The notes below the pieces were generated by a model. That model saw only the letters and a list, made by a program, of their open reading frames with translations, was not told the origin of the DNA and did not search any database. Positions 36,687-45,200 of a stretch of DNA of 64,000 nt are shown here, piece by piece. Where the stretch lies: assembly GCF_008727875.1 (NCBI RefSeq), contig NZ_VTWS01000001.1, positions 620,001-684,000 on the forward strand, written 5' to 3'. Position 1 is the first letter of the stretch, and each line of letters opens with the position of its first letter. Position numbers and translations under genes: made by a program. This DNA is from Larkinella humicola (lineage in GTDB: Bacteria > Bacteroidota > Bacteroidia > Cytophagales > Spirosomataceae).

Positions 36687-37463
36687 ATGGATGTACTGGT
36701 AATTGAAGACGAAGAACTGGCTGTCCGCAAGTTGACCAAACTGCTGCAGGACGTCGATCATTCCATCCGAATTGTTGGAACGGCCGCCAGCGTACGCGCA
36801 TCCGTCCAGTGGCTGCAAAACAATGCGACGCCGGATCTGATTTTGATGGACATCGAACTGGCTGACGGACAAAGCTTTGAAATCTTTGAGCAGACGCCGG
36901 TCGAATCGCCGGTTATTTTTACGACTTCCTACGACGAATACGCCCTGCGGGCGTTCAAGGTCAACAGCATCGATTATTTGCTGAAACCCATCAAACGGCA
37001 CGAACTGGAAGCGAGTCTGGAAAAACACCGCAAGTTGCGCAACCCCGCCGAACCCGAAACCGGCGGCCGGATGGCCATCGACGCACTCGTTCAGCAACTC
37101 CGTCAGCAGATTCAGCCCGCCGAATACCGCAAACGGTTTCTGGTCAAACACCTCTCGCAGTGGATGCCCATCGAGGTGGCCGACATCGCCTATTTTTACT
37201 CGGAAGAAGGCGTCAGTTTGTTCCGGACCCGAACGAATCAGAAATTTTCGGTAGACTACACGCTCGATGAACTTGAAGCGATGCTCGATCCTTTGCAGTT
37301 TTTTCGGGCCAACCGGCAATTTATCGTCGACATTAACTGCGTTCAGCAGATTCACCCCTACTTCAACAACAAACTGAAACTGACGTTAAAACCGGCTCCC
37401 GAAGAGGAGGTGCTGGTGAGCCGCGAACGCGCCACGGAGTTTAAGAAGTGGATGGGAAAATAA
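36687..37463 (+). CDS. LytTR-family response regulator
   Basis: A DNA-binding response regulator (258 aa). The receiver domain (1 to about 120) has the acidic pair in VIEDEE, the phosphoacceptor Asp55 in LILMDIELADG, Thr in FTTSYDEYA and Lys in DYLLKP. The LytTR DNA-binding domain (about 145-255) contains FLVKHLSQWMPIEVADIAYFYSEEG and the typical FRANRQFIVDINCVQQI. It is the only regulator near four LytS-type kinases, so several sensors may converge on it. Such proteins often bind near their own promoters. Confidence 0.95.
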   Translation: MDVLVIEDEELAVRKLTKLLQDVDHSIRIVGTAASVRASVQWLQNNATPDLILMDIELADGQSFEIFEQTPVESPVIFTTSYDEYALRAFKVNSIDYLLKPIKRHELEASLEKHRKLRNPAEPETGGRMAIDALVQQLRQQIQPAEYRKRFLVKHLSQWMPIEVADIAYFYSEEGVSLFRTRTNQKFSVDYTLDELEAMLDPLQFFRANRQFIVDINCVQQIHPYFNNKLKLTLKPAPEEEVLVSRERATEFKKWMGK

Positions 37464-37472
37464 AAACCGTCG

Positions 37473-37943
37473 CTACAAAAGTCGTTTCGGTAGCTCGATC
37501 AGCGGATTTGGGGTGTCTTCGAGCAATTGTTTGGCCCGCATCAGGTCGTTCCGAAACTGCCGCTGCAACTGGTGAATCAACAAAGGGGCCATCAACCGCT
37601 GCCACCCTCTGAGTTCCAGGCTCAGCTCATACGTCACCCGGGTTTCTTTGTCTACCCGCTCAAACAACCGCTGCTCCCAGAGGTCAACCGGACTATCGAC
37701 ACTCTCGTGGGCCGTCCGCCGGTTCGGTGCGGCTGCCGTCACTTCGGCCAGAATCGTCATTTCCTGATCAAAAAGCCGGAGTTCCTGCCGAAGTTTCATG
37801 CCCGAGCGGGCCAAACCGGGTACGTCCTGCTGCATGGCGAACAAATTGCTGCGCCAGAGCAAATCGTATTCATAACAGCCCAGCAATCCGTAGACTTCCG
37901 TTAACGGCAATCGAATCAATTCGGAATGACGAACGGTAATCAT
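37473..37943 (-). CDS. SRPBCC-fold (polyketide cyclase-like) protein
   Basis: A 156-aa protein. The start MITVRHSELIRLPLTEVYGLL at 37943 is chosen because the residues that could be read further upstream belong to another frame's coding region. The opening ligand-cavity strand, the following LARSGMKLRQELRLFDQEMTI-type strands and the C-terminal long helix (RLMAPLLIHQLQRQFRNDL) fit the START/SRPBCC helix-grip fold used to bind or modify hydrophobic small molecules. No function can be assigned. It follows the 37954-38388 gene after 10 bp, so the two are probably co-transcribed. Confidence 0.75.
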   Translation of the reverse strand: MITVRHSELIRLPLTEVYGLLGCYEYDLLWRSNLFAMQQDVPGLARSGMKLRQELRLFDQEMTILAEVTAAAPNRRTAHESVDSPVDLWEQRLFERVDKETRVTYELSLELRGWQRLMAPLLIHQLQRQFRNDLMRAKQLLEDTPNPLIELPKRLL

Positions 37944-37953
37944 GAAAGGCGGT

Positions 37954-38388
37954 TTAGGAGTTGGGATTTTGCCCGGCAATGAAACGTTCGGCCTCCGAAT
38001 GCGTTTCGCATAATTTCGTGGGAAGCACCGGGTTGCTTTTCTCAAACAGGGCTTCTGACGACAGTTTCGAAAACAAATCCGGCGACACAATGCTGATGTT
38101 GTAGCGCACTCCGGCGGCATAAGCCCTCGGAAAGTAATCATTCACAATCCAGTCGACGGTTCCGGCCCAGGCCACGTCAAATTCCTTCGTGTCATGCACA
38201 TGAAACCGACATGCCCGCTGCTGCCCCTCGGCTTGCTGCCAATCCAGCATTTTGAGCGTCGCCCGCATCAGTTCCTCATCGGTGCAAAAGCCGATCCACT
38301 TCATGAGAAGGTAATTCTTCGTGGGTTCATACCGTAAAATGGCGTAAACGTCCCCTTCTTCGTTTTCTATTCTGCTAATTTCATTCAC
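37954..38388 (-). CDS. Conserved hypothetical protein (STAS/SpoIIAA-like pattern)
   Basis: A protein of about 144 aa. The alternation of strands and helices, with YAILRYEPTKNYLLMKWIGF, ATLKMLDWQQAEGQQRACRFHVHDTKEF and a C-terminal FSKLSSEALFEKS, resembles small SpoIIAA/STAS-like proteins seen in Cytophagales, but I cannot name the family with confidence. The start is uncertain. No ATG precedes the domain; GTG codons at 38388, 38433 and 38436 are in frame. 38388 is used because a promoter-like TATATTTG at 38446-38453 would put the other two at the transcript end. It is upstream of the SRPBCC gene (10-bp gap) and downstream of crp. Confidence 0.65.
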   Translation of the reverse strand: MNEISRIENEEGDVYAILRYEPTKNYLLMKWIGFCTDEELMRATLKMLDWQQAEGQQRACRFHVHDTKEFDVAWAGTVDWIVNDYFPRAYAAGVRYNISIVSPDLFSKLSSEALFEKSNPVLPTKLCETHSEAERFIAGQNPNS

Positions 38389-38445
38389 GGCATTATGTAC
38401 CTTAGGTGTCGGATCCGTACGATTTGATGTCACCACAATCAACCA

Positions 38446-38453
38446 CAAATATA
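38446..38453 (-). promoter_or_regulatory. Candidate -7 box for the 37954-38388 gene
   Basis: TATATTTG on the minus strand fits TAnnTTTG exactly. It lies directly downstream of the Crp-family gene stop (38456) and 58 bp before the favoured GTG start. Confidence 0.45.
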
Positions 38454-38455
38454 CT

Positions 38456-39025
38456 TCAAACCCCGATACCCGACCGGTAGCGACCCAGCGTTTCGGGAGT
38501 AATTCCCAGATAACTGGCGACAAATTCTGACGGAATGCGATTCAATACTTTCGGGTGTTCTTCCAGCAACCGGCGATACCGGTCTTCCGGGGCTTCTTTC
38601 AGGAGAGAAGCCTCCCGCTTTTCAACCCGCATTAACTGGTCCTGCAGCAGCAAGGTAGCGAAGCGTTGCCAGGTCGGATAGGCTCGGCAAAGCGCCACCA
38701 CGTCGTCGTAGTGCATTTCGAGCAGGTGCGTTTCTTCCAACGTCGCCACATTGACATGAGACGGTTTTTGGGTAAAAAAACCGACGAATGAACCCAGAAG
38801 CGAATTTTCAAATAAAAACTCTTTCGACACTTCCCAGCCGTCGATTTCGTAAAATAACCGCCCGCATCCTTTTTCGATGAAGCCGATGGTGTTGCAAACG
38901 TCTCCCTCCCGCACGTACAGCTCATTTTTCGCCAGCACGCGGTACTGAATAATTTGCTCAAAAGCGGTTTTTTCTTCGCTGGACGGCCGAACGATGCGTT
39001 CAATATTGAACAGAACCCGATGCAT
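38456..39025 (-). CDS. Crp/Fnr family transcriptional regulator
   Basis: A 189-aa regulator with an N-terminal cyclic-nucleotide-binding-type beta-roll (about 15-120; LYVREGDVCNTIGFIEKGCGRLF) and a C-terminal HTH (about 145-189; RIPSEFVASYLGITPETLGRYR). The residues that bind cAMP in true Crp are not conserved, as usual for the short Bacteroidota members, so the signal is unknown. The end GRYRSGIGV replaces the usual LSRIR. The monooxygenase gene upstream stops 27 bp before its start; both run on the minus strand. Confidence 0.88.
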   Translation of the reverse strand: MHRVLFNIERIVRPSSEEKTAFEQIIQYRVLAKNELYVREGDVCNTIGFIEKGCGRLFYEIDGWEVSKEFLFENSLLGSFVGFFTQKPSHVNVATLEETHLLEMHYDDVVALCRAYPTWQRFATLLLQDQLMRVEKREASLLKEAPEDRYRRLLEEHPKVLNRIPSEFVASYLGITPETLGRYRSGIGV

Positions 39026-39052
39026 AGAGAATGAGTTGGGGCAGAAATATAC

Positions 39053-40201
39053 TTAAAAATCCACTTTATACAAGGTTTCCAACTGTCGTTCGCTCAGGGA
39101 ATCCGGTAACATCCGAAACAAGCCGTTGCGCACGGCCGCCAGCCAGGGCTGCTGCACCTGGGCCACCTGGCCAATGCGCCGGGATCTTTCCACAATCGAA
39201 TGCGTTCGCTTCAGCCGCCGTTGCTCAAACCGTTTGAAAGCGTCGGAAACCGACCCGCCCCGGTCCAGTTCGTCGGCCAGAACCACCCCGTCTTCAATGG
39301 CCTGGCAAGCGCCCTGTCCCATGTTAGGCGTCGTAGCGTGTGCGGCATCACCCAGCAACAGCACATTGCCGAAAGCATACCGGGGCAGGGGTTTCAGGTC
39401 GATGATATCATTCCAGAGTAAGCCGCCATCGGTGGTTCGGGCAATAACTTCCGGAATGGGCGCGTGGTAGTCTGCAAATCGGGTCATCAGGTCATTGACC
39501 CGAATGGTTCGCATCCGTCCATCGTTCGCGGGTGCGTTGGCCGTTGCAAACCAGTAAATCTGGTTGTTGGCAAGCGGCACAATACCCACCCGACCCTGTG
39601 TGCCCCAGGTTTCAGTTGCTTCGGTCAAATTCAGTCCGGTGGCGTCCACCACCGACCGCCAGCAGGTGTAGCCTGCGTAGCGGGGTTTGGAATCGGGAAG
39701 CAACTGCTGGCGAATGGCCGAATGAATGCCGTCGGCCACCAGCAGGCAGTCGGTCTGGTGTATGGTTCCGTCGTCGAACCGTATGATGATACCTTCGTTA
39801 CTTGAATCGATGGAAATGGCCCGTTTGCCCAGAATGATCGGATTACTAATCAATTGATCCATCAAAACCCGGTGCAGTGTGGCCCGGTGGATTGTAAAAT
39901 TATCGGTCCCGTATTTCTGGCTAACAGCGCGGCTGTCGGTGCGGGTAATGGCCCGGCCTTGTTCGTCTCGAATGACAAATGTGTCGATGACCCGACCAGC
40001 GGGCAGAATAGCTTCCGCAATGCCTAGTTTTTGGTAAGCCTTGATGGCGTTGGCGGCCAGTACGAGTCCCGCCCCCAGCGGTTTAATGGCCGGAGCGGCC
40101 TCGAACAACGTCGCCCGAATCCCGATTTTTTGCAAAGCAATGGCGGTGGTCAGTCCCGCAATCCCACCACCGATGATGGTAAATCGATTCATATTTTTCA
40201 T
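39053..40201 (-). CDS. FAD-dependent aromatic-type monooxygenase
   Basis: A group A flavoprotein monooxygenase (382 aa), cytoplasmic. The Rossmann FAD motif GGGIAG is at residues 11-16, followed by ALQKIGIRATLFE. The second FAD motif is VLLLGDAAHATTPNMGQG, and the DG-type motif appears as CLLVADGIHSAIRQQL. Members hydroxylate aromatic or polyketide substrates using NAD(P)H and O2; some inactivate antibiotics. The substrate cannot be told here. An alternative ATG three codons later is also possible. It is followed by the Crp-family gene after 27 bp, which may regulate it. Confidence 0.9.
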   Translation of the reverse strand: MKNMNRFTIIGGGIAGLTTAIALQKIGIRATLFEAAPAIKPLGAGLVLAANAIKAYQKLGIAEAILPAGRVIDTFVIRDEQGRAITRTDSRAVSQKYGTDNFTIHRATLHRVLMDQLISNPIILGKRAISIDSSNEGIIIRFDDGTIHQTDCLLVADGIHSAIRQQLLPDSKPRYAGYTCWRSVVDATGLNLTEATETWGTQGRVGIVPLANNQIYWFATANAPANDGRMRTIRVNDLMTRFADYHAPIPEVIARTTDGGLLWNDIIDLKPLPRYAFGNVLLLGDAAHATTPNMGQGACQAIEDGVVLADELDRGGSVSDAFKRFEQRRLKRTHSIVERSRRIGQVAQVQQPWLAAVRNGLFRMLPDSLSERQLETLYKVDF

Positions 40202-40318
40202 GATGTGGTTCTTTGATTGGCCCTATGGGTTACCTGTAGCGCAAATGTGCCCCATAAATCCCAGCAAACCCACGTCAACTTTCCTGAACCGGAAAAAGCC
40301 CCCGGTGAACCGACGCTG

Positions 40319-41656
40319 TCAGGGGATTAAGGGCAGGGTAACCACAAATTCGCGATCGGTTTCTTCAACTGTGGGTGTCGGCTGGCCCAGCATCTTGTAT
40401 TTTGTCAGGATGTTGAGTAACCCCTTCTGGGTCGATTTGACCCGATCGACTGATTTTTTTTGCAGATTGTTCCGAACGGTCAGCAGGGCGGAGTCGGTGG
40501 TAAAAATGTGGATTTTCAGCGGAAACTCGCTGGATACGATGTTGTGTTTAACAGCATTTTCAACCAGCAATTGCAGCGTCAACGGGGGAAGCCGACACGT
40601 CATAAAGGACTCATCTACCTCAATAGTAAGCGCTATGCCCCGCGCATAGCGGGTTTGCAACAGATGAAAATACGAATGAATAAATTGCAGTTCGCGTTTC
40701 AATGTCGTCAATTCGACATCGTTGGTTTGCAGAATGTAGCGGTACACACTCGCCATTTCATCCACAAACTGCTCAGCTTTCAAAGGTTCATCGGCAATCA
40801 GCGACGACAGTGAGTTAAGGGAATTGAACAGAAAATGCGGATTCAGTTGCGATTGCAATGCCCGCATCTGCACTTCGGACATTTCCTGCCGTAGTTGCTG
40901 AACCGATAGCTCGGTTTCGAGTTGTTTCCGCTCGTGTTTTTCCTGTTGCCGTTCTATTTTCTGTTCCAGAACCGCCGTTCGGATGGCGGCTTTCCGCTGG
41001 CGGTAGCCCAGTCCCAGCGAAAAAAAAACCAGTTCGAGGATGATGCCAATCTGGATGGCGGTCAGTGGTGCCGTCCAGAATGGCGAATTGGGTCCGGCAT
41101 AGGTGTCCAGATGGGTCAAAATCATGGAGGTCACCGCTCCCACCATCAGACAGGCCGAGCCGATGATGAAATACCGTGCGACGGTATCTTTCAATTGCAA
41201 AATCCTGTAGATCCCGTACACGGCCAATCCGATCATTCCCAGGCGAATGGCGGTATGTGCTGTATCGTACACTCTGGGGTACCAATCGTCGGTGATGTAA
41301 CAGAGAATAAATTGCAGGCTGACGTAAAAGGCGATGTAAAGTCGGGTGTATTGAAAAATCCGGAACAAATCCGGCATTCGTTTCCGCAATCCGATAAAGG
41401 CATCGGTGAAGCCAAAATAAATAAAATAGGCTATCATGGGCGCGCAGGCCCTGATGAAATACCAATCGTTGTTGGAAAGAGAAACCGCTTTCTGGAACCC
41501 ATCGAACCGGATGGCGAAATACGTCAGCCAGGTTAGCATGTAAAGCGTGTATAACCCGTAAATACGCTCCCGGTAGGTAATCCACTGAACAACATTGATC
41601 AGCAGGATCGAAATCACCATGCCGATGAACATGGTTTGCCAGACTTCATAGCTCAT
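40319..41656 (-). CDS. LytS-type sensor histidine kinase 4 (7TM sensor)
   Basis: A fourth kinase (445 aa), on the opposite strand from the other three. The N-terminal half (about 1-220) has seven hydrophobic segments in a 7TMR-DISM-like layout, followed by a coiled coil (about 222-265) with EQKIERQQEKHERKQLE. The phosphoacceptor motif LNPHFLFNSLN has His274, and the N-box is LLVENAVKHN. Without a regulator of its own nearby, it may signal to the LytTR protein at 36687-37463, about 3 kb away, or to one elsewhere. Confidence 0.92.
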   Translation of the reverse strand: MSYEVWQTMFIGMVISILLINVVQWITYRERIYGLYTLYMLTWLTYFAIRFDGFQKAVSLSNNDWYFIRACAPMIAYFIYFGFTDAFIGLRKRMPDLFRIFQYTRLYIAFYVSLQFILCYITDDWYPRVYDTAHTAIRLGMIGLAVYGIYRILQLKDTVARYFIIGSACLMVGAVTSMILTHLDTYAGPNSPFWTAPLTAIQIGIILELVFFSLGLGYRQRKAAIRTAVLEQKIERQQEKHERKQLETELSVQQLRQEMSEVQMRALQSQLNPHFLFNSLNSLSSLIADEPLKAEQFVDEMASVYRYILQTNDVELTTLKRELQFIHSYFHLLQTRYARGIALTIEVDESFMTCRLPPLTLQLLVENAVKHNIVSSEFPLKIHIFTTDSALLTVRNNLQKKSVDRVKSTQKGLLNILTKYKMLGQPTPTVEETDREFVVTLPLIP

Positions 41657-41756
41657 AGGGTACGCAGGGCTTGTGCGTTAAGGTACCGGCAAACTTACCA
41701 ACGAATCAACACTTTTTTCGATGAAACGGTATAAATGGTGGGTGAAGTGTATATAA

Positions 41757-41872
41757 GAAAGAGTTGTTTCGCGGAGTTGAGCGGAGTAAAAAAGAGCTAA
41801 GCAGAGTTTTCTATTATGATTTCTCTGTTTAACTCCTTTTTACTCCGCTCAACTCCTCGAAACAACTCTTTC
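41757..41872. repeat. Inverted repeat H (50-bp arms, 4 mismatches, 16-nt loop)
   Basis: The arms 41757-41806 and 41823-41872 pair over 50 positions with four mismatches, some of which become G-U pairs in RNA. The left arm repeats GGAGTTGA and GCGGAGT words, with 19 G and 5 C. It lies downstream of aconitase (stop at 41893) and upstream of kinase 4 (start 41656), both on the minus strand. It is the longest arm seen in the window. Confidence 0.9.
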
Positions 41873-41892
41873 AAACACGTTATCGCAACAAC

Positions 41893-44160
41893 TTACGCGT
41901 TTTGCTTCTGTTTGATCAGGTTCAGGGCCGAACCGGCTTTAAACCACTCGATCTGCGTTTCGTTGTAAGTGTGATTAACCTGGAATTCTTCGCTCGTTCC
42001 GTCGGAATGATTCAACCGGATCGTCAACTGTCCGTTCGGGCTGAATTCCGTCAGGCCCAGAATGTCGATCGTGTCGTCTTCGCGGATGTCTTCGTAGTCG
42101 TCCGGATTCGCAAATGTCAAGGCCAGCATGCCCTGTTTTTTCAGGTTCGTTTCGTGAATCCGGGCGAATGACTTCACCAGAATGGCCCGAACACCCAAAA
42201 ACCGGGGTTCCATAGCCGCGTGTTCGCGCGACGAGCCTTCGCCGTAGTTTTCGTCACCCACCACAATCGAACCAATGCCGGCCGCTTTGTAAGCCCGCTG
42301 CACAGCCGGTACTTCGCCAAATTCGCCCGACAACTGGTTTTTGACGGTATTGGTCTTTTCATTGTAGAAATTGACCGCCCCGATCAGCATGTTGTTCGAA
42401 ATATTGTCGAGGTGACCCCGGTATTTCAACCACGGACCCGCCATCGAAATGTGATCGGTCGTACACTTGCCTTTCGCCTTGATCAACAGTTTCAGGCCCG
42501 TCAGGTCGGTTCCTTCCCAGGCTTTGAACGATTCGAGCAGTTGCAAACGATCCGAAGTCGGGCTAACGGCAATCTGAATGCCGCTGCCATCTTCGGCCGG
42601 AGCCTGATAACCGGCATCATCCACGGCAAAACCGTTGACGGGCAATTCGATTCCCTGTGGTTCGTCCAGCATCACCGATTCGCCGGTTTCGCTGATCAGG
42701 CTGTCCGTCATCGGGTTAAACGTCAGACTACCGGCAATCGCCATCGCCGTCACCAGTTCGGGTGAAGCCACAAAGGCGTGGGTGGTGGCCAGACCGTCGT
42801 TCCGCTTGGCAAAGTTCCGGTTAAAGGACGTAATGATGGAGTTTTGACGTTTCGGATCATCGATGTGACGCGCCCATTGCCCGATACAGGGTCCGCAGGC
42901 ATTGGCCAGAACGACACCGCCAATTTGCTCGAAGGTCGTTAGTAAACCGTCGCGCTGGGTCGTAAACCGAACCAGTTCCGAGCCTGGCGTTACCGTATAT
43001 TCCGAATGGGTTTTCAGATTTTTGGAAATGGCCTGACGGGCAATCGAAGCCGCGCGGGTCAAATCTTCGTACGACGAGTTGGTGCAGGAACCGATCAGAC
43101 CGACATCCAGTTTTTCAGGCCAGCCGTTTTCTTTCACAGCCTGCGCAAATTTGGACAGCGGCCAGGCCAGATCCGGCGTGTAGGGACCGTTGACGTGGGG
43201 TTCGAGTTCCGACAGGTTGATCTCGATCACCTGGTCGTAGTAAGAAGCCGGATCGGCGTATACTTCGTCGTCCGAACGCAGGTGCTGACGAACGGCATGA
43301 GCCGCATCGGCCACGTCGGCGCGGTCGGTAGCCCGGAGGTAATCGCCCATTTTTTCGTCGTAGGCAAAAATCGACGTCGTTGCTCCGATTTCGGCGCCCA
43401 TGTTACAAATGGTGCCTTTTCCGGTGGCCGACAGACTATCCGCGCCCTCCCCAAAATATTCCACGATGCAGCCTGTTCCACCTTTAACGGTCAGAATACC
43501 GGCTACGCGCAGGATGATATCTTTAGCCGAAGCCCAGCCCGACAGTTTTCCGACCAGTTTGATACCGATCAGTTTTGGCATTTTCAGTTCCCAGGGCAAA
43601 CCGGCCATGACGTCACAGGCATCAGCACCACCGACCCCAATGGCGATCATGCCCAATCCACCGGCGTTTGGCGTGTGCGAATCCGTCCCGATCATCAAAC
43701 CGCCCGGAAACGCGTAGTTTTCGATTACGACCTGGTGAATAATCCCGGCACCCGGTTTCCAGAAACCGATTCCGTATTTGTCGGACACTGACGCCAGGAA
43801 GGCGTATACCTCCCGATTTTTATTGTTGGCATTTTCCAGATCCTGCACAGCCCCCACTTCAGCCTGGATCAGGTGATCGCAGTGAACGGTTGACGGCACA
43901 GCCACTTTGGAACGGCCGGCCTGCATAAACTGCAACAACGCCATTTGGGCTGTTGCGTCCTGCATTGCCACGCGATCGGGAGCAAAATCTACATAGTCTT
44001 TGCCCCGATTGAACGCCTTCTGGGCGATTCCGTTGCTAAGGTGGGCGTACAATATTTTTTCCGACAGCGTGAGCGGATGTCCCACAACGTGTCGGGCTGC
44101 TTCGACACGTTCGCCGAAACCATCGTATACGCGCTGAATCATGTCAAAATCAAAAGCCAT
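41893..44160 (-). CDS. acn: Aconitate hydratase (mitochondrial-type, single chain)
   Basis: A TCA-cycle enzyme turning citrate to isocitrate with a [4Fe-4S] cluster. The 755-aa length and sequence fit the mitochondrial-type aconitase usual in Bacteroidota. The cluster cysteines are in [14 protein letters not shown] and [11 protein letters not shown] (CxxC). Substrate-binding segments include [33 protein letters not shown] and, in the swivelling domain, [19 protein letters not shown]. The start [15 protein letters not shown] is the first ATG. Upstream 206 bp to the glycosyltransferase gene is AT-rich with no clear promoter. Confidence 0.97.
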   Translation of the reverse strand: MAFDFDMIQRVYDGFGERVEAARHVVGHPLTLSEKILYAHLSNGIAQKAFNRGKDYVDFAPDRVAMQDATAQMALLQFMQAGRSKVAVPSTVHCDHLIQAEVGAVQDLENANNKNREVYAFLASVSDKYGIGFWKPGAGIIHQVVIENYAFPGGLMIGTDSHTPNAGGLGMIAIGVGGADACDVMAGLPWELKMPKLIGIKLVGKLSGWASAKDIILRVAGILTVKGGTGCIVEYFGEGADSLSATGKGTICNMGAEIGATTSIFAYDEKMGDYLRATDRADVADAAHAVRQHLRSDDEVYADPASYYDQVIEINLSELEPHVNGPYTPDLAWPLSKFAQAVKENGWPEKLDVGLIGSCTNSSYEDLTRAASIARQAISKNLKTHSEYTVTPGSELVRFTTQRDGLLTTFEQIGGVVLANACGPCIGQWARHIDDPKRQNSIITSFNRNFAKRNDGLATTHAFVASPELVTAMAIAGSLTFNPMTDSLISETGESVMLDEPQGIELPVNGFAVDDAGYQAPAEDGSGIQIAVSPTSDRLQLLESFKAWEGTDLTGLKLLIKAKGKCTTDHISMAGPWLKYRGHLDNISNNMLIGAVNFYNEKTNTVKNQLSGEFGEVPAVQRAYKAAGIGSIVVGDENYGEGSSREHAAMEPRFLGVRAILVKSFARIHETNLKKQGMLALTFANPDDYEDIREDDTIDILGLTEFSPNGQLTIRLNHSDGTSEEFQVNHTYNETQIEWFKAGSALNLIKQKQNA

Positions 44161-44366
44161 AGACAGGAGGAATTAGCAGTGAATAGTAAAATGTATTTGA
44201 ATAAACAACACCGGCTACCGGAAAATGAGTTTCCTGATGAGCGTGTCAAAATTAGGTGATTTTCATTCTAAAATAAAACAGGATGGAATTTTCCCGATAA
44301 TTTGTAAACGTTATCGATATTCCGTTCCCTTTTTGGGGGCTATTTGCAGAAACAAGTCTGGAGAAG

Positions 44367-45140
44367 TCAATTACTACTCGACATGGCATTCGGGGTGTCC
44401 ACCGTGAGGTCGGTTTGGGAGCTGGATTTCCAGTCCAGCAAATTGTATTTAAGAATGCAGAATATGGCCCGAAAACCGTCGCGCCAACCGATTTTTTTCC
44501 CCTCCTGATACGTCCGGCCATAATACGAAATGCCAACTTCGTAGATCCGGATACCCGGAATACGGGCGATCTTAGCGGTTACTTCCGGTTCAAACCCAAA
44601 CCGTTTTTCGGTCAGGTCGATCGACTTGATGATCTCGCTCCGGAACACCTTGAAACAGGTTTCCATGTCGGTCAGGTTCAAATCAGTAAGCATGTTCGAG
44701 AGCAGCGTCAGAAACCGGTTGCCAACGGTATGCCAGAAATACAATACCCGGTGCGGTCGCCCCCCCATAAAACGGGACCCGTATACCACATCCGCCCGAC
44801 CGGCCAGCAACGGCTGCAACAAATGACCGTATTCTTCGGGATCATATTCCAGGTCGGCATCCTGAATGATGATAAAATTCCCGTGCGCGCATTGAATGCC
44901 TACCCGCAATGCCTCGCCTTTTCCCTGATTAACAGCCTGTTTGATATACCGAACGGTGGTGTCGGCATGATGCTCTTTAAACCGCCGGACGACCGATTCG
45001 GTTTGGTCCGTAGAACCGTCGTCTACGACGATAATTTCCCGACTCAACTGACCAGGAAGGCCGACTCCGGCCACTCGTTTCAAAACGAAACCGATGGTTT
45101 TTTCCTCGTTGTAAGCAGGAATGATAATCGATAAAAGCAT
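44367..45140 (-). CDS. Family 2 glycosyltransferase (dolichyl-phosphate-mannose-synthase-like)
   Basis: A GT-A glycosyltransferase (257 aa) that would transfer a sugar to a polyprenyl phosphate or lipid. N-terminal IIIPAYNEEKTIGFVLKR, then VVDDGSTDQT (DDGS at 40-43) and the metal-binding DAD at about 94-96 in IIQDADLEYDPEEY; later a DMETCFKVFR-type motif as in DPM1-like enzymes. There is no C-terminal membrane anchor. The membrane protein upstream on the same strand (60 bp away) is a probable partner in sugar lipid or glycan transfer. Confidence 0.9.
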   Translation of the reverse strand: MLLSIIIPAYNEEKTIGFVLKRVAGVGLPGQLSREIIVVDDGSTDQTESVVRRFKEHHADTTVRYIKQAVNQGKGEALRVGIQCAHGNFIIIQDADLEYDPEEYGHLLQPLLAGRADVVYGSRFMGGRPHRVLYFWHTVGNRFLTLLSNMLTDLNLTDMETCFKVFRSEIIKSIDLTEKRFGFEPEVTAKIARIPGIRIYEVGISYYGRTYQEGKKIGWRDGFRAIFCILKYNLLDWKSSSQTDLTVDTPNAMSSSN

Positions 45141-45200
45141 AGAAAAAAGTGAGTTTATCCCCTATTTTAACAGCTTTTATTTACTTTATCGACAAAACGG

